Positions 25,959-36,833 are shown, counted from the stretch's first letter. The stretch: 64,000 nucleotides of DNA from Pseudomonas sp. MM213 (GCF_020423045.1 NZ_CP081943.1:6262001-6326000); one strand, 5' to 3'. Made by a program: numbers and translations. The notes: a model not told the origin generated them from the sequence alone.

Positions 25959-27539
25959 ATGACCACGCTCTCTGGACACAACTACATCGGCGGACAGCGC
26001 AGCGCCAACGGCACGTTGCAACTGCAAAGCCTCGACGCCTCCACCGGCGAGCCGCTGCCCGGCACCTTCTTCCAGGCGACTGAAGCCGAGGTGGATGCCG
26101 CCGCCAAAGCCGCCGCTGCGGCTTACCCGATCTACCGCAACCTGAGCGCGGAAAAACGCGCGGCGTTCCTCGATGCCATCGCCGATGAAATCGATGCGCT
26201 GGGCGATGACTTCGTCGCCACGGTCTGCCGGGAAACGGCACTGCCGGCCGGGCGTATCCAGGGCGAGCGCGGGCGCACCAGCGGCCAGATGCGTCTGTTC
26301 GCCAAGGTCCTGCGGCGCGGTGATTTCTACGGTGCGCGGATCGATCGGGCCTTGCCGGATCGCCAGCCGTTGCCACGCCCGGATCTGCGCCAGTACCGCA
26401 TCGCCATCGGTCCGGTGGCGGTGTTTGGCGCCAGCAACTTTCCGCTCGCTTTTTCCACGGCGGGCGGCGATACCGCTTCGGCACTGGCCGCCGGTTGCCC
26501 GGTGGTGTTCAAGGCGCACAGTGGACACATGGCGACCGCCGAACGGGTCGCGGATGCCATCATCCGCGCCGCCGAACGCACCGGGATGCCGGCCGGTGTG
26601 TTCAACATGATTTATGGCGGTGGCGTTGGTGAGTGGCTGGTCAAGCACCCGGCTATTCAGGCCGTGGGCTTCACCGGTTCGCTCAAGGGCGGCAATGCCC
26701 TGAGCCACATGGCCGCGACCCGGCCGCAACCGATCCCGGTGTTCGCCGAAATGTCGAGCATCAACCCGGTGTTCCTGTTGCCCGAAGCCCTCGCCGTGCG
26801 GGGCGAGCAGATCGCGGCGCAACTGGCCGGTTCGGTGACCTTGGGCTGCGGGCAGTTCTGCACCAATCCGGGTTTGGTCATCGGTTTGCGTTCGCCACAG
26901 TTCAGCGCTTTCCTTCAACAGTTCTGCGCCAACATGAACGAGCAGCCGGCACAAACCATGCTCAATGCCGGCGCGCTGGTCAGCTACAGCCAAGGCCTTG
27001 GGGAATTGCACGAACATCCGGGGCTGACGCACCTGGCGGGCAAACCGCAGCAGGGCAATCAGGCGCAACCGCAGGTGTTCAAGGCCGATGTCAGCCTGCT
27101 GCTCAAGGGCGATGAGTTGCTTCAGGAGGAAGTGTTCGGGCCGACCACCATCGTCATCGAAGTCGAAGATCGGGCGCAGCTCGCGGCGGCGCTGCACGGC
27201 CTGCGCGGGCAATTGACGGCGACGCTGATCGGCGAGGCCGAAGAGCTGCTGGAATACCGCTGGCTGGCGCAATTGCTACAGGAAAAAGTCGGGCGGATCT
27301 TGCTCAACGGCTATCCGACCGGGGTCGAAGTCTGCGAGGCGATGGTGCATGGCGGGCCGTATCCGGCGACGTCGGATTCTCGCGGGACGTCGGTGGGGAC
27401 GCTGGCGATTGATCGATTCCTGCGGCCGGTGTGCTTCCAGAATTACCCGGATGCGTTGTTGCCCGAGGCGTTGCAGAACGCGAATCCGCTGGGGATTCGG
27501 CGGTTGGTGGATGGCGAAGTGAGTCAGTTAGCCTTGTAG
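25959..27539 (+). CDS. 2-oxoglutarate semialdehyde dehydrogenase (NADP+)
   Basis: This 526-residue aldehyde dehydrogenase of the KGSDH type oxidises 2-oxoglutarate semialdehyde to 2-oxoglutarate, which enters the TCA cycle. Visible are the cofactor motif GPVAVFGASNFPLAFS (151-166), GFTGS (237-241), general base Glu264 in FAEMSS and catalytic Cys301 in GQFCTNPG. Its length and the C-terminal PVCFQNYPDALLP fit the NADP-dependent KGSDH/AraE family. It is the last gene of the MFS-lyxD-AraD1 series and supplies the final pathway step. Confidence 0.9.
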   Translation: MTTLSGHNYIGGQRSANGTLQLQSLDASTGEPLPGTFFQATEAEVDAAAKAAAAAYPIYRNLSAEKRAAFLDAIADEIDALGDDFVATVCRETALPAGRIQGERGRTSGQMRLFAKVLRRGDFYGARIDRALPDRQPLPRPDLRQYRIAIGPVAVFGASNFPLAFSTAGGDTASALAAGCPVVFKAHSGHMATAERVADAIIRAAERTGMPAGVFNMIYGGGVGEWLVKHPAIQAVGFTGSLKGGNALSHMAATRPQPIPVFAEMSSINPVFLLPEALAVRGEQIAAQLAGSVTLGCGQFCTNPGLVIGLRSPQFSAFLQQFCANMNEQPAQTMLNAGALVSYSQGLGELHEHPGLTHLAGKPQQGNQAQPQVFKADVSLLLKGDELLQEEVFGPTTIVIEVEDRAQLAAALHGLRGQLTATLIGEAEELLEYRWLAQLLQEKVGRILLNGYPTGVEVCEAMVHGGPYPATSDSRGTSVGTLAIDRFLRPVCFQNYPDALLPEALQNANPLGIRRLVDGEVSQLAL

Positions 27540-27549
27540 TGCACTGGCG

Positions 27550-27643
27550 ATCGCCTTCGCGGGCAAGCCTCGCTCCTACAGGTCCTGCACAAAACCCGTA
27601 GGAGCGAGCGGTGCGGCGATCCGACTTGCCCGCGAAGGCGTCA
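27550..27643. repeat. REPIN (CTTCGCGGGCAAG type)
   Basis: Inverted pair with one long unit (GGAGCGAGCGGTGCGGCGAT...) between the convergent dehydrogenase and DMT genes. Confidence 0.88.
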
Positions 27644-27660
27644 TCAGCGGCACCACAACT

Positions 27661-28569
27661 CTATTTGGCGGTCACCTCGGCGACCTTCATCACCGAAGGC
27701 TTCAACACCAACCACAACGCCGCCGCAATCAACACCCCGCCATACACATGCGCCATCGACAACGGCTCATCCAGCAGCAACGCCCCCCACAACACCCCGA
27801 ACGGCGGAATCAGGAACGTCGTTGTCATCGATTTCAAAGGCCCGATCGAGCTGAGCAGACGGAAGTAAATGATGTACGCAAACGCCGTGCACCCCAGGCC
27901 CAGCCCCAGCAACGACAGCCACACGCTCCAGCCGCCCCAGCTCGCCGGTGGCTGGCTGATCACGCTGTAGCCGAACAGCGGCAGCAGGAACAAGGTCGCC
28001 CCGAGCATGCTGCCCAGTGCCGAAAGACGACTGTCGAGCCCGCCGGCCTGATCGAGCCAGCGGCGGGCGAGGAACCCGGCAAAACCATAACAGGTGGTGG
28101 CGAGCAGGCAGGCGAGGGCGCCCATCAGCAGTTGCAGGTCGAAGGCCACCGGGCCGGCACGGGTCAGCACGCCAACACCGAACAAACCGAGAAACACCCC
28201 ACCGAGCTTGGCGGCAGTGAGCCGCTCACTGAAGAACAGGCCGCCGATCAACACGCCCATCAGTGGCGTGGTGGCGTTGAAGATTGCCGAGTAACCGGCG
28301 GGCAGCACCTGGGCCGCCACTGAATAGAGGGTCGCTGGTATCCCGGAGTTGATCACCCCGAGCAGCATCACGGTTTTGAGCTTGCCCTTGAAATCCCAGC
28401 TGATGCGCATCAGCCCGACAATCACCAGCAACCCGACCGCCGCAATCGACACGCGGAAAAATGCCGTGGGGATGCTGCCAATCACTGGGGCGATGATGCG
28501 CATGAACAGGAAACTCGCGCCCCAGATGGCCGCCAGCGACAGTAAACGAACGATATCGACAGGGCTCAC
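27661..28569 (-). CDS. DMT-superfamily (EamA) transporter
   Basis: This 302-residue, ten-helix protein has LLSLAAIWGASFLFMRIIAPVIG in TM1 and a second EamA half ending YFRLLSSIGPLKSMTTTFLIPPFGVLWGALLLDEPL. It starts at GTG 28569 with GGAG 6 nt upstream. Probable metabolite exporter of unknown substrate, monocistronic and convergent with the lyx operon. Confidence 0.85.
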   Translation of the reverse strand: MSPVDIVRLLSLAAIWGASFLFMRIIAPVIGSIPTAFFRVSIAAVGLLVIVGLMRISWDFKGKLKTVMLLGVINSGIPATLYSVAAQVLPAGYSAIFNATTPLMGVLIGGLFFSERLTAAKLGGVFLGLFGVGVLTRAGPVAFDLQLLMGALACLLATTCYGFAGFLARRWLDQAGGLDSRLSALGSMLGATLFLLPLFGYSVISQPPASWGGWSVWLSLLGLGLGCTAFAYIIYFRLLSSIGPLKSMTTTFLIPPFGVLWGALLLDEPLSMAHVYGGVLIAAALWLVLKPSVMKVAEVTAK

Positions 28570-28640
28570 GGTGCACTCCTTCCTTGATGGGGACGAGAGT
28601 GTTGCCGAGAGCCTTGCCTATGGCAACCGAAAAACCGGCA

Positions 28641-30266
28641 TCAAATTATGAAACGTGTCACCAGACCGTTGAGGTCGATTGCCAGCCGCGACAGTTCCTG
28701 ACTGGCGGCTGAAGTCTGGGTGGCGCCGGCGGCGGTCTGGGTCGAGAGATCGCGAATGGTCACCAGGTTCTGATCGACTTCCCGGGCCACCAGCGCTTGC
28801 TGTTCGGCGGCGCTGGCGATGACCAGGTTGCGTTCGTTGATCTGCGAGATCGATGCGGTGATTTTTTCCAGCGCGCTGCCGGCACTGTTGGCCCGGCGCA
28901 AGGTCTGGCTGGCGTGTTCGGCACTGCTTTGCAGCGCGCTCACCGTGGCCCCGGTGCCGTGCTGGATGTTGTTGATCATCAGCTCGATTTCTTCGGTGGA
29001 GTTCTGGGTGCGTTGCGCCAGCGAACGCACTTCATCGGCCACCACGGCAAACCCGCGTCCGGCCTCACCGGCGCGTGCGGCTTCGATGGCCGCATTGAGC
29101 GCCAGCAGGTTGGTCTGCCCGGCGATGCCGCGAATCACTTCCAGTACTTTGCTGATGTCCTGCGCCTGAACCGCCAGGCCCTCGGCCCTTTCCGAGGCGC
29201 CGAGCACTTCGCTGACCAGCCCCTGAATCGCGGTGATGGTTTCAGTGACCTGCACGTGGCCGTGCTTGCTGTCCTCGTTCGACGCCTGGGAGGCCTCGGC
29301 GCTGGACACGGCATTCGCGGCGACTTCGTCCACCGCAGTGCTCATCTCGGTGACGGCGGTGGCGGCCATCTCGATCTGGTCGTTCTGCTGCTGCAGGCCG
29401 CGAGTGCTTTCCTCCATCACCGAACTCATTTCCTCGGCTGCCGACGCCAGCTGGCGCGCCGAGTCGCTGATGCCGCGAATGGTCGTGCGCAGGTTGCCTT
29501 GCATGTCGGCGAGGGCGTTGAGCAATTGCGCGGCTTCGTCCTTGCCGTGGCTGGCAATCTGTCCGCTGAGGTCGCCCGCGGCAATCCGGCGTGCGACCTG
29601 CAGCGCCTGATTGATCGGCGTGGTGATGCTGCGCGTCAGCAACCAGGCCAACAGCAGCGTGGCAAGCAGCGCAATCACGATGATCGTGCCGACGATCCAT
29701 TGCGCGCGCTGGTACATCAACGCGGCGGCGTCCGCAGCGGTATCGGCGCCTTGCTGATTGAAACTGATCATCGATTCCAGGGATTTATCCAGCACGATGC
29801 CCTGCGGGGCCAGTTCACTGTTGAGGCGGGCGTAGGCCTGCTCATCCTGGCCGGCATCGATCTGCGCGAGGATCTGGTCGAGGATGGCCAGGTACTTCGC
29901 GACGGCGGCATTCAGGCTGTCGAGCATGACCCGTTCCTGGTCGCTGGACAGCAGCGTCTTGTGGTCGTTGAGGCGTTTTTGCAATTCCTGGCGTTGCACG
30001 TTGAGGATGCCTTTGCTCCTTTCCCGCACAGCGCTCTGGCTGTTGGCGATCAACCGCAACGATTCCAAGCGGATGGTGGCGATGTTGGACGCGCTGTCAT
30101 GGATGCTCTCGATGCTCGGCATCCACGATTCCTCGATGACCGATGCACTCTCGCGCAGGGTCGCCATCTGACCCAGGCCGAACAGCCCGACCAGCACCAG
30201 CAGGCTGGCCAGCACAGCAAAACTCAAGCTCGCGCGCAAACCTATGCGCATGTTCCTTATAGGCAT
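28641..30266 (-). CDS. methyl-accepting chemotaxis protein (four-helix-bundle sensor)
   Basis: This 541-residue receptor has TM1 at ~13-35 ([19 protein letters not shown]), a ~150-residue helical periplasmic sensor of the 4HB_MCP type, TM2 at ~188-210, HAMP ([23 protein letters not shown]) and the signalling hairpin with [21 protein letters not shown]. The C-terminus lacks the NWETF-type pentapeptide. It signals to CheA/CheW; the ligand is unknown. ATG 30266 follows GGAG. An ATG five codons later is also possible. Monocistronic. Confidence 0.92.
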   Translation of the reverse strand: MPIRNMRIGLRASLSFAVLASLLVLVGLFGLGQMATLRESASVIEESWMPSIESIHDSASNIATIRLESLRLIANSQSAVRERSKGILNVQRQELQKRLNDHKTLLSSDQERVMLDSLNAAVAKYLAILDQILAQIDAGQDEQAYARLNSELAPQGIVLDKSLESMISFNQQGADTAADAAALMYQRAQWIVGTIIVIALLATLLLAWLLTRSITTPINQALQVARRIAAGDLSGQIASHGKDEAAQLLNALADMQGNLRTTIRGISDSARQLASAAEEMSSVMEESTRGLQQQNDQIEMAATAVTEMSTAVDEVAANAVSSAEASQASNEDSKHGHVQVTETITAIQGLVSEVLGASERAEGLAVQAQDISKVLEVIRGIAGQTNLLALNAAIEAARAGEAGRGFAVVADEVRSLAQRTQNSTEEIELMINNIQHGTGATVSALQSSAEHASQTLRRANSAGSALEKITASISQINERNLVIASAAEQQALVAREVDQNLVTIRDLSTQTAAGATQTSAASQELSRLAIDLNGLVTRFII

Positions 30267-30538
30267 CTTATGTGCTCCTTGGGCATTTTGAGAGGTAGTC
30301 CTCGTGGACCGAGGATCTTGTTTTTAGGCGGGTGAACGCGGGGTGTATATCAAAGTGCCATTATCTTGGTAAGACCAGTTCGAGAGCACTTTTCAGGCGG
30401 GCAGGCTTTCAGGAAAAAGCAGAAAATCTGGCGGCTGACATTTGCCTGACCGTGGATTGGATCCGTACGCCTGATAATCAGAGGGTTGTAGATGAATCGA
30501 TTAAGTGGATGGAGAGTGACTTTTGAGGTCGTTTACTG

Positions 30539-30550
30539 ACCGAACGGTCG
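30539..30550. promoter_or_regulatory. TetR-type palindrome upstream of aceK
   Basis: GACCGAACGGTC (arms GACCG/CGGTC, 2-nt spacer) lies in the 411-bp gap between the chemotaxis receptor and aceK, 127 bp before aceK. Sites of this shape are common for TetR-family repressors. No TetR gene is in the window, and the rest of the gap shows no gene I can support. Confidence 0.35.
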
Positions 30551-30677
30551 ATTAAAAAAAGTCTGAAAAAACTGCGCCCATGAGCGATTCATTCGTTTTC
30601 GGACCGAAATTAGGCTTCTCCTGCACCCGGTTCACTGGCTAAGCTCAGGCCTTCCGAATTCCCGTAGAGGTCTCACC

Positions 30678-32396
30678 ATGCCGCAGCAATGGCCAGCCGC
30701 CGACATCGCCCGAATGATCCTCGATGGCTTTGACGATTACCGCGAGCATTTCCGGCAGATCACCGACGGCGCCCGGGCGCGTTTCGAGCAAGCCCAATGG
30801 CAGGAAACGCAAATCGCCTCGGCGGCGCGGATCAACCTCTACGAAGATAAAGTCAGCGAAACGGTGGACCGGCTGCGCATCGCGTTTGACGCCGATACGC
30901 TGGATGTCAGCTGCTGGCCACTGGTCAAAAGCGCCTACATCAGCCTGATCGACCTGCGCTTCGACGATGAACTGTCCGAGACCTGGTACAACTCGATCTT
31001 CTGCGGGCTGTTCAGCCATGACCTGATCAGCGACGGCTGCATGTTCATCCACACCACCCGGCCAAGCCTGCGCCGGGCGCGCGCCGCACAAACCCGCACC
31101 TACAAACCTCAGGGGCAGTTGTCAGGCATGTTGGCGAGCATTTTTGCCGACTACCGTTTCAGCGAGGATTACGCCGACCTCGCGGGCGATCTGCGTCGCC
31201 TCGAAGCACAGCTGCGCGAGAACCTGCCGGACTGGGTGTGCAAGGATCCCGAGCTGAGCGTCGAGCTGTTCTCCTCGGTGTTGTACCGCAACAAGGGCGC
31301 TTACCTGGTGGGGCGCATCTACACCACCGACGAGCAATGGCCGCTGGCGATTCCGCTGCTGCACCTTGAGGGTCGCGGCATCCAGATCGATGCGTTGATT
31401 ACCGACGAAGCCGACGTGTCGATCATCTTCTCGTTCACCCGTTCCTACTTCATGGTCGATGTGCCGGTGCCAGCGGAGTTCATCGGTTTCCTGCGGCGGA
31501 TCCTGCCGGGCAAGCACATCGCCGAGCTGTACACCTCGATCGGTTTCTACAAGCACGGCAAGTCGGAGTTCTACCGGGCGCTGATCAACCACCTGGCCAG
31601 CACCGACGACCAGTTCATCATGGCCCCCGGCGTGCGCGGCATGGTGATGAGCGTGTTCACGCTGCCGGGTTTCAACACCGTGTTCAAAATCATCAAGGAC
31701 CGTTTCTCGCCGTCGAAAAACGTCGACCGGGCGACGGTGATCGAGAAGTACCGGCTGGTGAAAAGCGTCGATCGTGTCGGGCGCATGGCCGATACCCAGG
31801 AATTCGCCGATTTCCGTTTTCCGTTGAGCAAGTTCGAACCGGCGTGTCTGGAAGAATTGCTGGACGTGGCGGCGTCCACCGTATCGGTGGAAGGCGACAC
31901 GGTATTGATCCGTCACTGCTGGACCGAGCGGCGGATGACCCCGTTGAACCTGTACCTGGAAAACGCCAACGAGGCGCAGGTGCACGACGCGCTGGAAGAT
32001 TACGGCCTGGCGATCAAGCAACTGGCGGCGGCGAACATTTTTCCCGGCGACATGCTGCTGAAAAACTTCGGCGTCACCCGTCACGGTCGCGTGGTGTTTT
32101 ATGACTACGACGAGATCTGCTTCCTGACCGAAGCCAACTTCCGCCACATCCCGCAACCGCGTACGCCGGAAGACGAAATGGCGTCCGAGCCGTGGTATTC
32201 GATCGGGCCGCTGGACGTGTTCCCCGAGGAGTTCCCGCCGTTTCTGTTTGCCGATTCCGCGCAGCGGCGCTTGTTCGATCAGTTGCACGGCGAGCTGTAC
32301 AACGCCGATTACTGGAAAAGCCTGCAAGAGGCGATTCGTGCCGGCAAGGTGATCGACGTGTTCCCGTATCGGCGCAAGGGCCTCGATACCGAGTAG
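30678..32396 (+). CDS. aceK: isocitrate dehydrogenase kinase/phosphatase
   Basis: This 572-residue bifunctional enzyme phosphorylates and dephosphorylates isocitrate dehydrogenase to set flux between the TCA cycle and the glyoxylate shunt. Family signatures are [28 protein letters not shown] (ATP loop and lysine, ~residues 314-341), [16 protein letters not shown] and [13 protein letters not shown] with the catalytic Asp. GAGGT precedes the ATG. It stands alone, not beside aceA or aceB as in enterics, which is usual for Pseudomonas. Confidence 0.96.
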   Translation: MPQQWPAADIARMILDGFDDYREHFRQITDGARARFEQAQWQETQIASAARINLYEDKVSETVDRLRIAFDADTLDVSCWPLVKSAYISLIDLRFDDELSETWYNSIFCGLFSHDLISDGCMFIHTTRPSLRRARAAQTRTYKPQGQLSGMLASIFADYRFSEDYADLAGDLRRLEAQLRENLPDWVCKDPELSVELFSSVLYRNKGAYLVGRIYTTDEQWPLAIPLLHLEGRGIQIDALITDEADVSIIFSFTRSYFMVDVPVPAEFIGFLRRILPGKHIAELYTSIGFYKHGKSEFYRALINHLASTDDQFIMAPGVRGMVMSVFTLPGFNTVFKIIKDRFSPSKNVDRATVIEKYRLVKSVDRVGRMADTQEFADFRFPLSKFEPACLEELLDVAASTVSVEGDTVLIRHCWTERRMTPLNLYLENANEAQVHDALEDYGLAIKQLAAANIFPGDMLLKNFGVTRHGRVVFYDYDEICFLTEANFRHIPQPRTPEDEMASEPWYSIGPLDVFPEEFPPFLFADSAQRRLFDQLHGELYNADYWKSLQEAIRAGKVIDVFPYRRKGLDTE

Positions 32397-32403
32397 TTCT
32401 CTG

Positions 32404-32529
32404 CGATTGCTGCGCAATCGAATCGCGAGCAGGCTCGCTCCCACATTTGACCGCGGTGCCCCGATTTTGTGGTCGCATCAGATCCAGTGTGGGAGCGAGC
32501 CTGCTCGCGATTCGGCCGCGCAGCGGCCG
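32404..32529. repeat. REPIN (GGGAGCGAGCCTGCTCGCGA type) with flanking small palindromes
   Basis: REP units at 32421-32445 and 32489-32513 are inverted. Short hairpins CGATTGCTGCGCAATCG (32404-32420) and CGGCCGCGCAGCGGCCG (32513-32529) abut them. The element lies between aceK and hrpA. Confidence 0.85.
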
Positions 32530-32583
32530 TAAAATCTGCGACAATCCGCCCCCTGCGCCACTAGACGACTTATTGCGTACCTG

Positions 32584-35500
32584 ATGACTGACGAATCGCC
32601 TTCACTCGACAAACTGCTGAAAAACCTCGATCACGCCATGCTCGCCGACCGCCACCGGCTGCGTCGGCAGTTGCTTGAGCTGCGCAAGAAACCCGACGAA
32701 GCCAAGCTGGCCCAGTGGGTGGCGCGCATGCAGGCGTCCTGTGATCAGGTGTTGGCGCGACGTGCCAGCCTGCCGGTGATTCGTTACGACGACAGCCTGC
32801 CCATCGCCGCCAAGCGCGATGAAATCAAGGAAGCGCTGCTCAAGCATCAGGTGCTGATCATCGCCGGCGAAACCGGCTCGGGTAAAACCACCCAGTTGCC
32901 GAAGATCTGCCTGGAAATCGGTCGCGGCCAGCATGGCCTGATAGGCCACACCCAGCCGCGTCGAATTGCGGCGCGCAGCGTGGCGAGCCGGGTTGCCGAA
33001 GAACTGGCGACGCCATTGGGCGCGCTGGTCGGCTATCAGGTGCGGTTCGAGGATCAGAGCGACTCCAACACCCTGATCAAACTGATGACCGACGGCATCC
33101 TGCTGGCGGAAACCCAGAACGATCGCTACCTCGAACGCTACGACACGATCATCGTCGACGAAGCCCACGAACGCAGCCTCAACATCGACTTCCTGCTCGG
33201 TTACCTGAAAACCCTGCTGCCCCGTCGTCCGGACCTGAAAGTCATCATCACCTCGGCGACCATCGACCTGGAGCGTTTCTCCAAGCACTTCGACGATGCG
33301 CCCATCGTTGAGGTCTCCGGCCGCACCTTCCCGGTGGAAACCTGGTATCGCCCGCTGACCCTGGAACAGGACGAAGAGGGCAACCGCGTCGAGGATGACC
33401 TGACCGTGGATCAGGCGATCCTCGCCACCCTCGACGAAATCGCCGCGTTCGAACGCAGCGAGCGCAAGAGCCCCGGCGATGTGCTGGTGTTCCTGCCCGG
33501 CGAGCGCGAGATTCGCGACGCCGCCGACATGCTGCGCAAGGCGCAACTCAAACACACCGAAATCCTGCCGTTGTACGCACGCTTGTCGCCGGCCGAACAA
33601 CAGCGGATTTTCCAGTCGCACCCGGGGCGTCGCGTAGTGCTGGCGACCAACGTCGCCGAAACGTCGCTGACCGTGCCGGGCATTCGTTACGTGATCGACA
33701 GCGGCACTGCGCGCATCAGCCGCTACAGCTACCGCGCCAAGGTCCAGCGCCTGCCCATCGAAGCGATTTCCCAGGCCAGCGCCAACCAGCGTAAAGGTCG
33801 ATGCGGTCGGGTTGAGCCAGGCATTTGCGTACGGTTGTTCAGCGAAGAAGACTTCATCGGTCGCCCGGAATTTACCGACCCGGAAATCCTGCGGACCAAC
33901 CTCGCGGCGGTGATTTTGCAGATGCTGCATCTGCGCCTCGGCGAGATCACCGATTTCCCGTTTATCGAGCCACCCGATGGCAAGGCCATCAGCGACGGTT
34001 TCAACCTGCTGCAAGAGCTGTCGGCGGTGGACCGCAACAGCCAGTTGACCCCGCTGGGGCGCCAATTGGCGCGCCTGCCGGTGGACCCGCGCATGGGCCG
34101 CATGCTGCTCGAAGCGGCGAAACTCGGCAGCTTGCAGGAAGTGCTGATCGTCGCCAGCGCGATGTCGATTCAAGACCCGCGCGAGCGTCCGCCAGAGCGT
34201 CAGCAAGCGGCAGATCAGGCGCATGCGCAATGGAAAGACGTGGACTCGGACTTCGCCGGGCTGGTCAATCTGTGGCGTGGTTTTGAAGAGCAACGCCAGG
34301 CGCTGACGGCCAGTCCGCTGCGTAACTGGTGCCGCAAGAATTTCCTCAACTACCTGCGGCTGCGCGAGTGGCGCGACTCGCACCGTCAGTTGAGCCTGAT
34401 CTGCCGCGACATGCAGTTGAGCCTCAATAAAGAGCCGGCGGATTACCCAAAACTTCACAAAGCCGTGCTCTCGGGCCTGCTCAGCCAGATCGGGCAGAAA
34501 ACCGATGAAGGCGATTACCTCGGTGCCCGGCAGCGGCGCTTCTGGATTCACCCGTCATCGGGCCTTGGTAAAAAGCGCCCGCAATGGCTGATGACCGCCG
34601 AACTGGTGGAAACCACCAAGCTCTACGCGCGCATGGTCGCGAAGATCGATGCCGACTGGATCGAGCCGCTCGCGGGGCACCTGATCAAGAAAAACCACTT
34701 CGAACCCCATTGGGAGAAGAAGCGCGGGCAGGTCGTGGCGTTCGAGCAGATCACCTTGTTCGGGCTGATCGTGGTCGGTCGCCGGCCGGTGCATTACGGG
34801 CCGATCGATCCGGTAGTGTCCCGTGAGTTTTTCATTCGCGAAGGCTTGGTGCGCGGCGAGATTCAGTCCAAAGCCAAGTGCCTGACCGCCAACCAGCAAC
34901 TGCTGGAACAACTCGACGAGCTGGAAGCCAAGGCTCGCCGTCGCGACATTCTGGCCGACGAAGAAACCCTGTTCGCCTTCTACGATGCGCGACTGCCGGC
35001 GGAGATTCACCAGACCGCGACCTTCGACAGCTGGTACCGGATTAACAGCCAGAAAGACCCGCAACTGCTGATCATGCGCGAAGAAGACGTGCTGGCCCGC
35101 GAGGCCAGTGAAGTCACCGCGCTGCATTACCCGGACACCTTGCACATCGGCGATCTGGAACTGGCGCTCAGTTACCATTTCGAACCGAACCACCCGCGTG
35201 ACGGCGTGACCCTGCGCGTGCCGGCGCCGCTGTTGCCGATGCTGCCGCCGGAACGTCTGGAGTGGCTGGTGCCCGGCGTGATCGAGGCCAAGTGCATTGC
35301 CTTGGTGCGCAACCTGCCCAAGGCGTTGCGCAAGAATTTCGTGCCGGTGCCGGACTTCGTCAAAGCCGCGTTGCAGCGCATGACCTTTGCCGAGGGTTCG
35401 TTGCCTCAGGCATTGGGTCGCGAGTTGCTGCGCATGACCGGTGCGCGGGTCAGCGATGAGGCGTGGGCCGAAGCGGCGCAGCAGGTCGAAAATCACCTGC

Positions 35501-36495
35501 GGATGAACCTGGAAATCGTCGATGGCCAGGGCAAGTTCCTCGGCGAAGGACGAGATCTGGCGGAGCTCACCGCGCGATTCGCTGAAGCCAGCCAAGCGGC
35601 ATTGGCCGTCCCGCAAACGGCAAAAAGTCAGCAACCGGTGGAGGCGAAAGTCTTCGCCGCCGTGGCGGAAAAGACCCAACAGAAGATCGCCGGGTTGTCG
35701 ATGACGGTGTATCCGGCGCTCGTCGAAGAGGCCGGCACGGTCAAGGAAGGGCGGTTCTCGACGCCGGCCGAAGCCGAGTTCCAGCATCGCCGCGCGTTGC
35801 AGCGCCTGCTGATGCAACAACTGGCGGAACCGGCGAAGTTCCTGCGCGGCAAGTTGCCGGGCCTGACCGAGCTGGGCCTGATGTACCGCGACATGGGCCG
35901 CGTCGACAGTCTGGTGGAAGACATTCTGCTGGCCAGTCTCGACAGCTGCATCCTCGACGGCGAAGACCCGTTGCCGCGTGATGGCGCCGGATTGGCGGCG
36001 CTGGCCGAACGCAAACGCGGCGGCTGGACCGAGCATGCCGAGCGTCTGGCGAAGCTGACCCTGGAAATTCTCAAGCTCTGGCACGGCCTGCAAAAACGCT
36101 TCAAGGGCAAGATCGATCTGGCGCAGGCCGTGGCGTTGAATGACATCAAGCAGCAACTCAGTCATCTGGTGTATCCGGGTTTCGTCCGCGAAACGCCGAT
36201 GCAATGGCTCAAGGAACTGCCGCGTTACCTGAAAGCCATCGAGCAGCGCTTCGAGAAACTGGCTGCGCAGGTGCAGAAGGATCGGGTCTGGAGCGGTGAG
36301 CTGTCCGGCCTCTGGACTCAATACCAGACCCGCGCCAACAAACACGCCCAGGAAGGCAAACGCGATCCGCAGCTTGAGCTCTATCGCTGGTGGCTGGAGG
36401 AGTACCGGGTTTCGCTGTTCGCCCAGCAGTTGGGGACCAAGGTACCGATCTCTGACAAACGCCTGAACAAGCAATGGACCCAGGTCGAACCCTAA
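32584..36495 (+). CDS. hrpA: ATP-dependent RNA helicase HrpA
   Basis: This 1303-residue DEAH-box helicase, the usual length for HrpA, has motif I GETGSGKT (95-102), DEAH (192-195), SATI motif III, and motif VI QRKGRCGRVEPG. Helicase-associated and OB-fold parts and the long C-terminal DUF3418 region end in LNKQWTQVEP. E. coli HrpA acts in mRNA processing and resolution of stalled ribosomes. Two very long antisense frames (649 and 663 residues) cover it but are GC-skew shadows. No strong ribosome site precedes the ATG. Confidence 0.96.
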   Translation: MTDESPSLDKLLKNLDHAMLADRHRLRRQLLELRKKPDEAKLAQWVARMQASCDQVLARRASLPVIRYDDSLPIAAKRDEIKEALLKHQVLIIAGETGSGKTTQLPKICLEIGRGQHGLIGHTQPRRIAARSVASRVAEELATPLGALVGYQVRFEDQSDSNTLIKLMTDGILLAETQNDRYLERYDTIIVDEAHERSLNIDFLLGYLKTLLPRRPDLKVIITSATIDLERFSKHFDDAPIVEVSGRTFPVETWYRPLTLEQDEEGNRVEDDLTVDQAILATLDEIAAFERSERKSPGDVLVFLPGEREIRDAADMLRKAQLKHTEILPLYARLSPAEQQRIFQSHPGRRVVLATNVAETSLTVPGIRYVIDSGTARISRYSYRAKVQRLPIEAISQASANQRKGRCGRVEPGICVRLFSEEDFIGRPEFTDPEILRTNLAAVILQMLHLRLGEITDFPFIEPPDGKAISDGFNLLQELSAVDRNSQLTPLGRQLARLPVDPRMGRMLLEAAKLGSLQEVLIVASAMSIQDPRERPPERQQAADQAHAQWKDVDSDFAGLVNLWRGFEEQRQALTASPLRNWCRKNFLNYLRLREWRDSHRQLSLICRDMQLSLNKEPADYPKLHKAVLSGLLSQIGQKTDEGDYLGARQRRFWIHPSSGLGKKRPQWLMTAELVETTKLYARMVAKIDADWIEPLAGHLIKKNHFEPHWEKKRGQVVAFEQITLFGLIVVGRRPVHYGPIDPVVSREFFIREGLVRGEIQSKAKCLTANQQLLEQLDELEAKARRRDILADEETLFAFYDARLPAEIHQTATFDSWYRINSQKDPQLLIMREEDVLAREASEVTALHYPDTLHIGDLELALSYHFEPNHPRDGVTLRVPAPLLPMLPPERLEWLVPGVIEAKCIALVRNLPKALRKNFVPVPDFVKAALQRMTFAEGSLPQALGRELLRMTGARVSDEAWAEAAQQVENHLRMNLEIVDGQGKFLGEGRDLAELTARFAEASQAALAVPQTAKSQQPVEAKVFAAVAEKTQQKIAGLSMTVYPALVEEAGTVKEGRFSTPAEAEFQHRRALQRLLMQQLAEPAKFLRGKLPGLTELGLMYRDMGRVDSLVEDILLASLDSCILDGEDPLPRDGAGLAALAERKRGGWTEHAERLAKLTLEILKLWHGLQKRFKGKIDLAQAVALNDIKQQLSHLVYPGFVRETPMQWLKELPRYLKAIEQRFEKLAAQVQKDRVWSGELSGLWTQYQTRANKHAQEGKRDPQLELYRWWLEEYRVSLFAQQLGTKVPISDKRLNKQWTQVEP

Positions 36496-36498
36496 AAC

Positions 36499-36587
36499 CT
36501 GTAGGAGCACGGCTTGCCGGCGAAGGCGTCTTTGAGTGCGATGCAAGGTTCAAGGCCGCCTTCGCCGGCAAGCCGTGCTCCTACAGG
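36499..36587. repeat. REPIN (GGAGCACGGCTTGCCGGCGAAGG type)
   Basis: Near-perfect inverted pair immediately after hrpA. The remaining ~245 bp before the next gene hold no supported gene. Confidence 0.9.
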
Positions 36588-36833
36588 TTGGATATCTGCC
36601 ATTTGTCATTACTTGAAACGTAGTGCCGTTGCACTCGCAAAAGGCGCCAAACCCCAACGTTTATGGCAAACTTCGCGCCTATAAACGCCGGCCCCGCGGT
36701 TTTGAGCCTCTCAAGGTTCGGGCGGTTCGGAATAAAGCGATGCCAGGTTTGCTTCCTGTGACGGGAACAGACCCTTTATGTATTGGTACGTCGGTGCCAA
36801 TGCTTTCTGCCTGAACAGATTAGAGAAACGACC

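Noticed and set aside
30332..30526. 64-residue plus-strand ORF between the chemotaxis receptor and aceK
   Set aside because: GTG start without ribosome site, mixed composition, no context.
32602..36546. Two antisense ORFs of 649 and 663 residues covering hrpA
   Set aside because: They mirror the high GC3 of hrpA, show no domain and lack ribosome sites; hrpA has all DEAH motifs.
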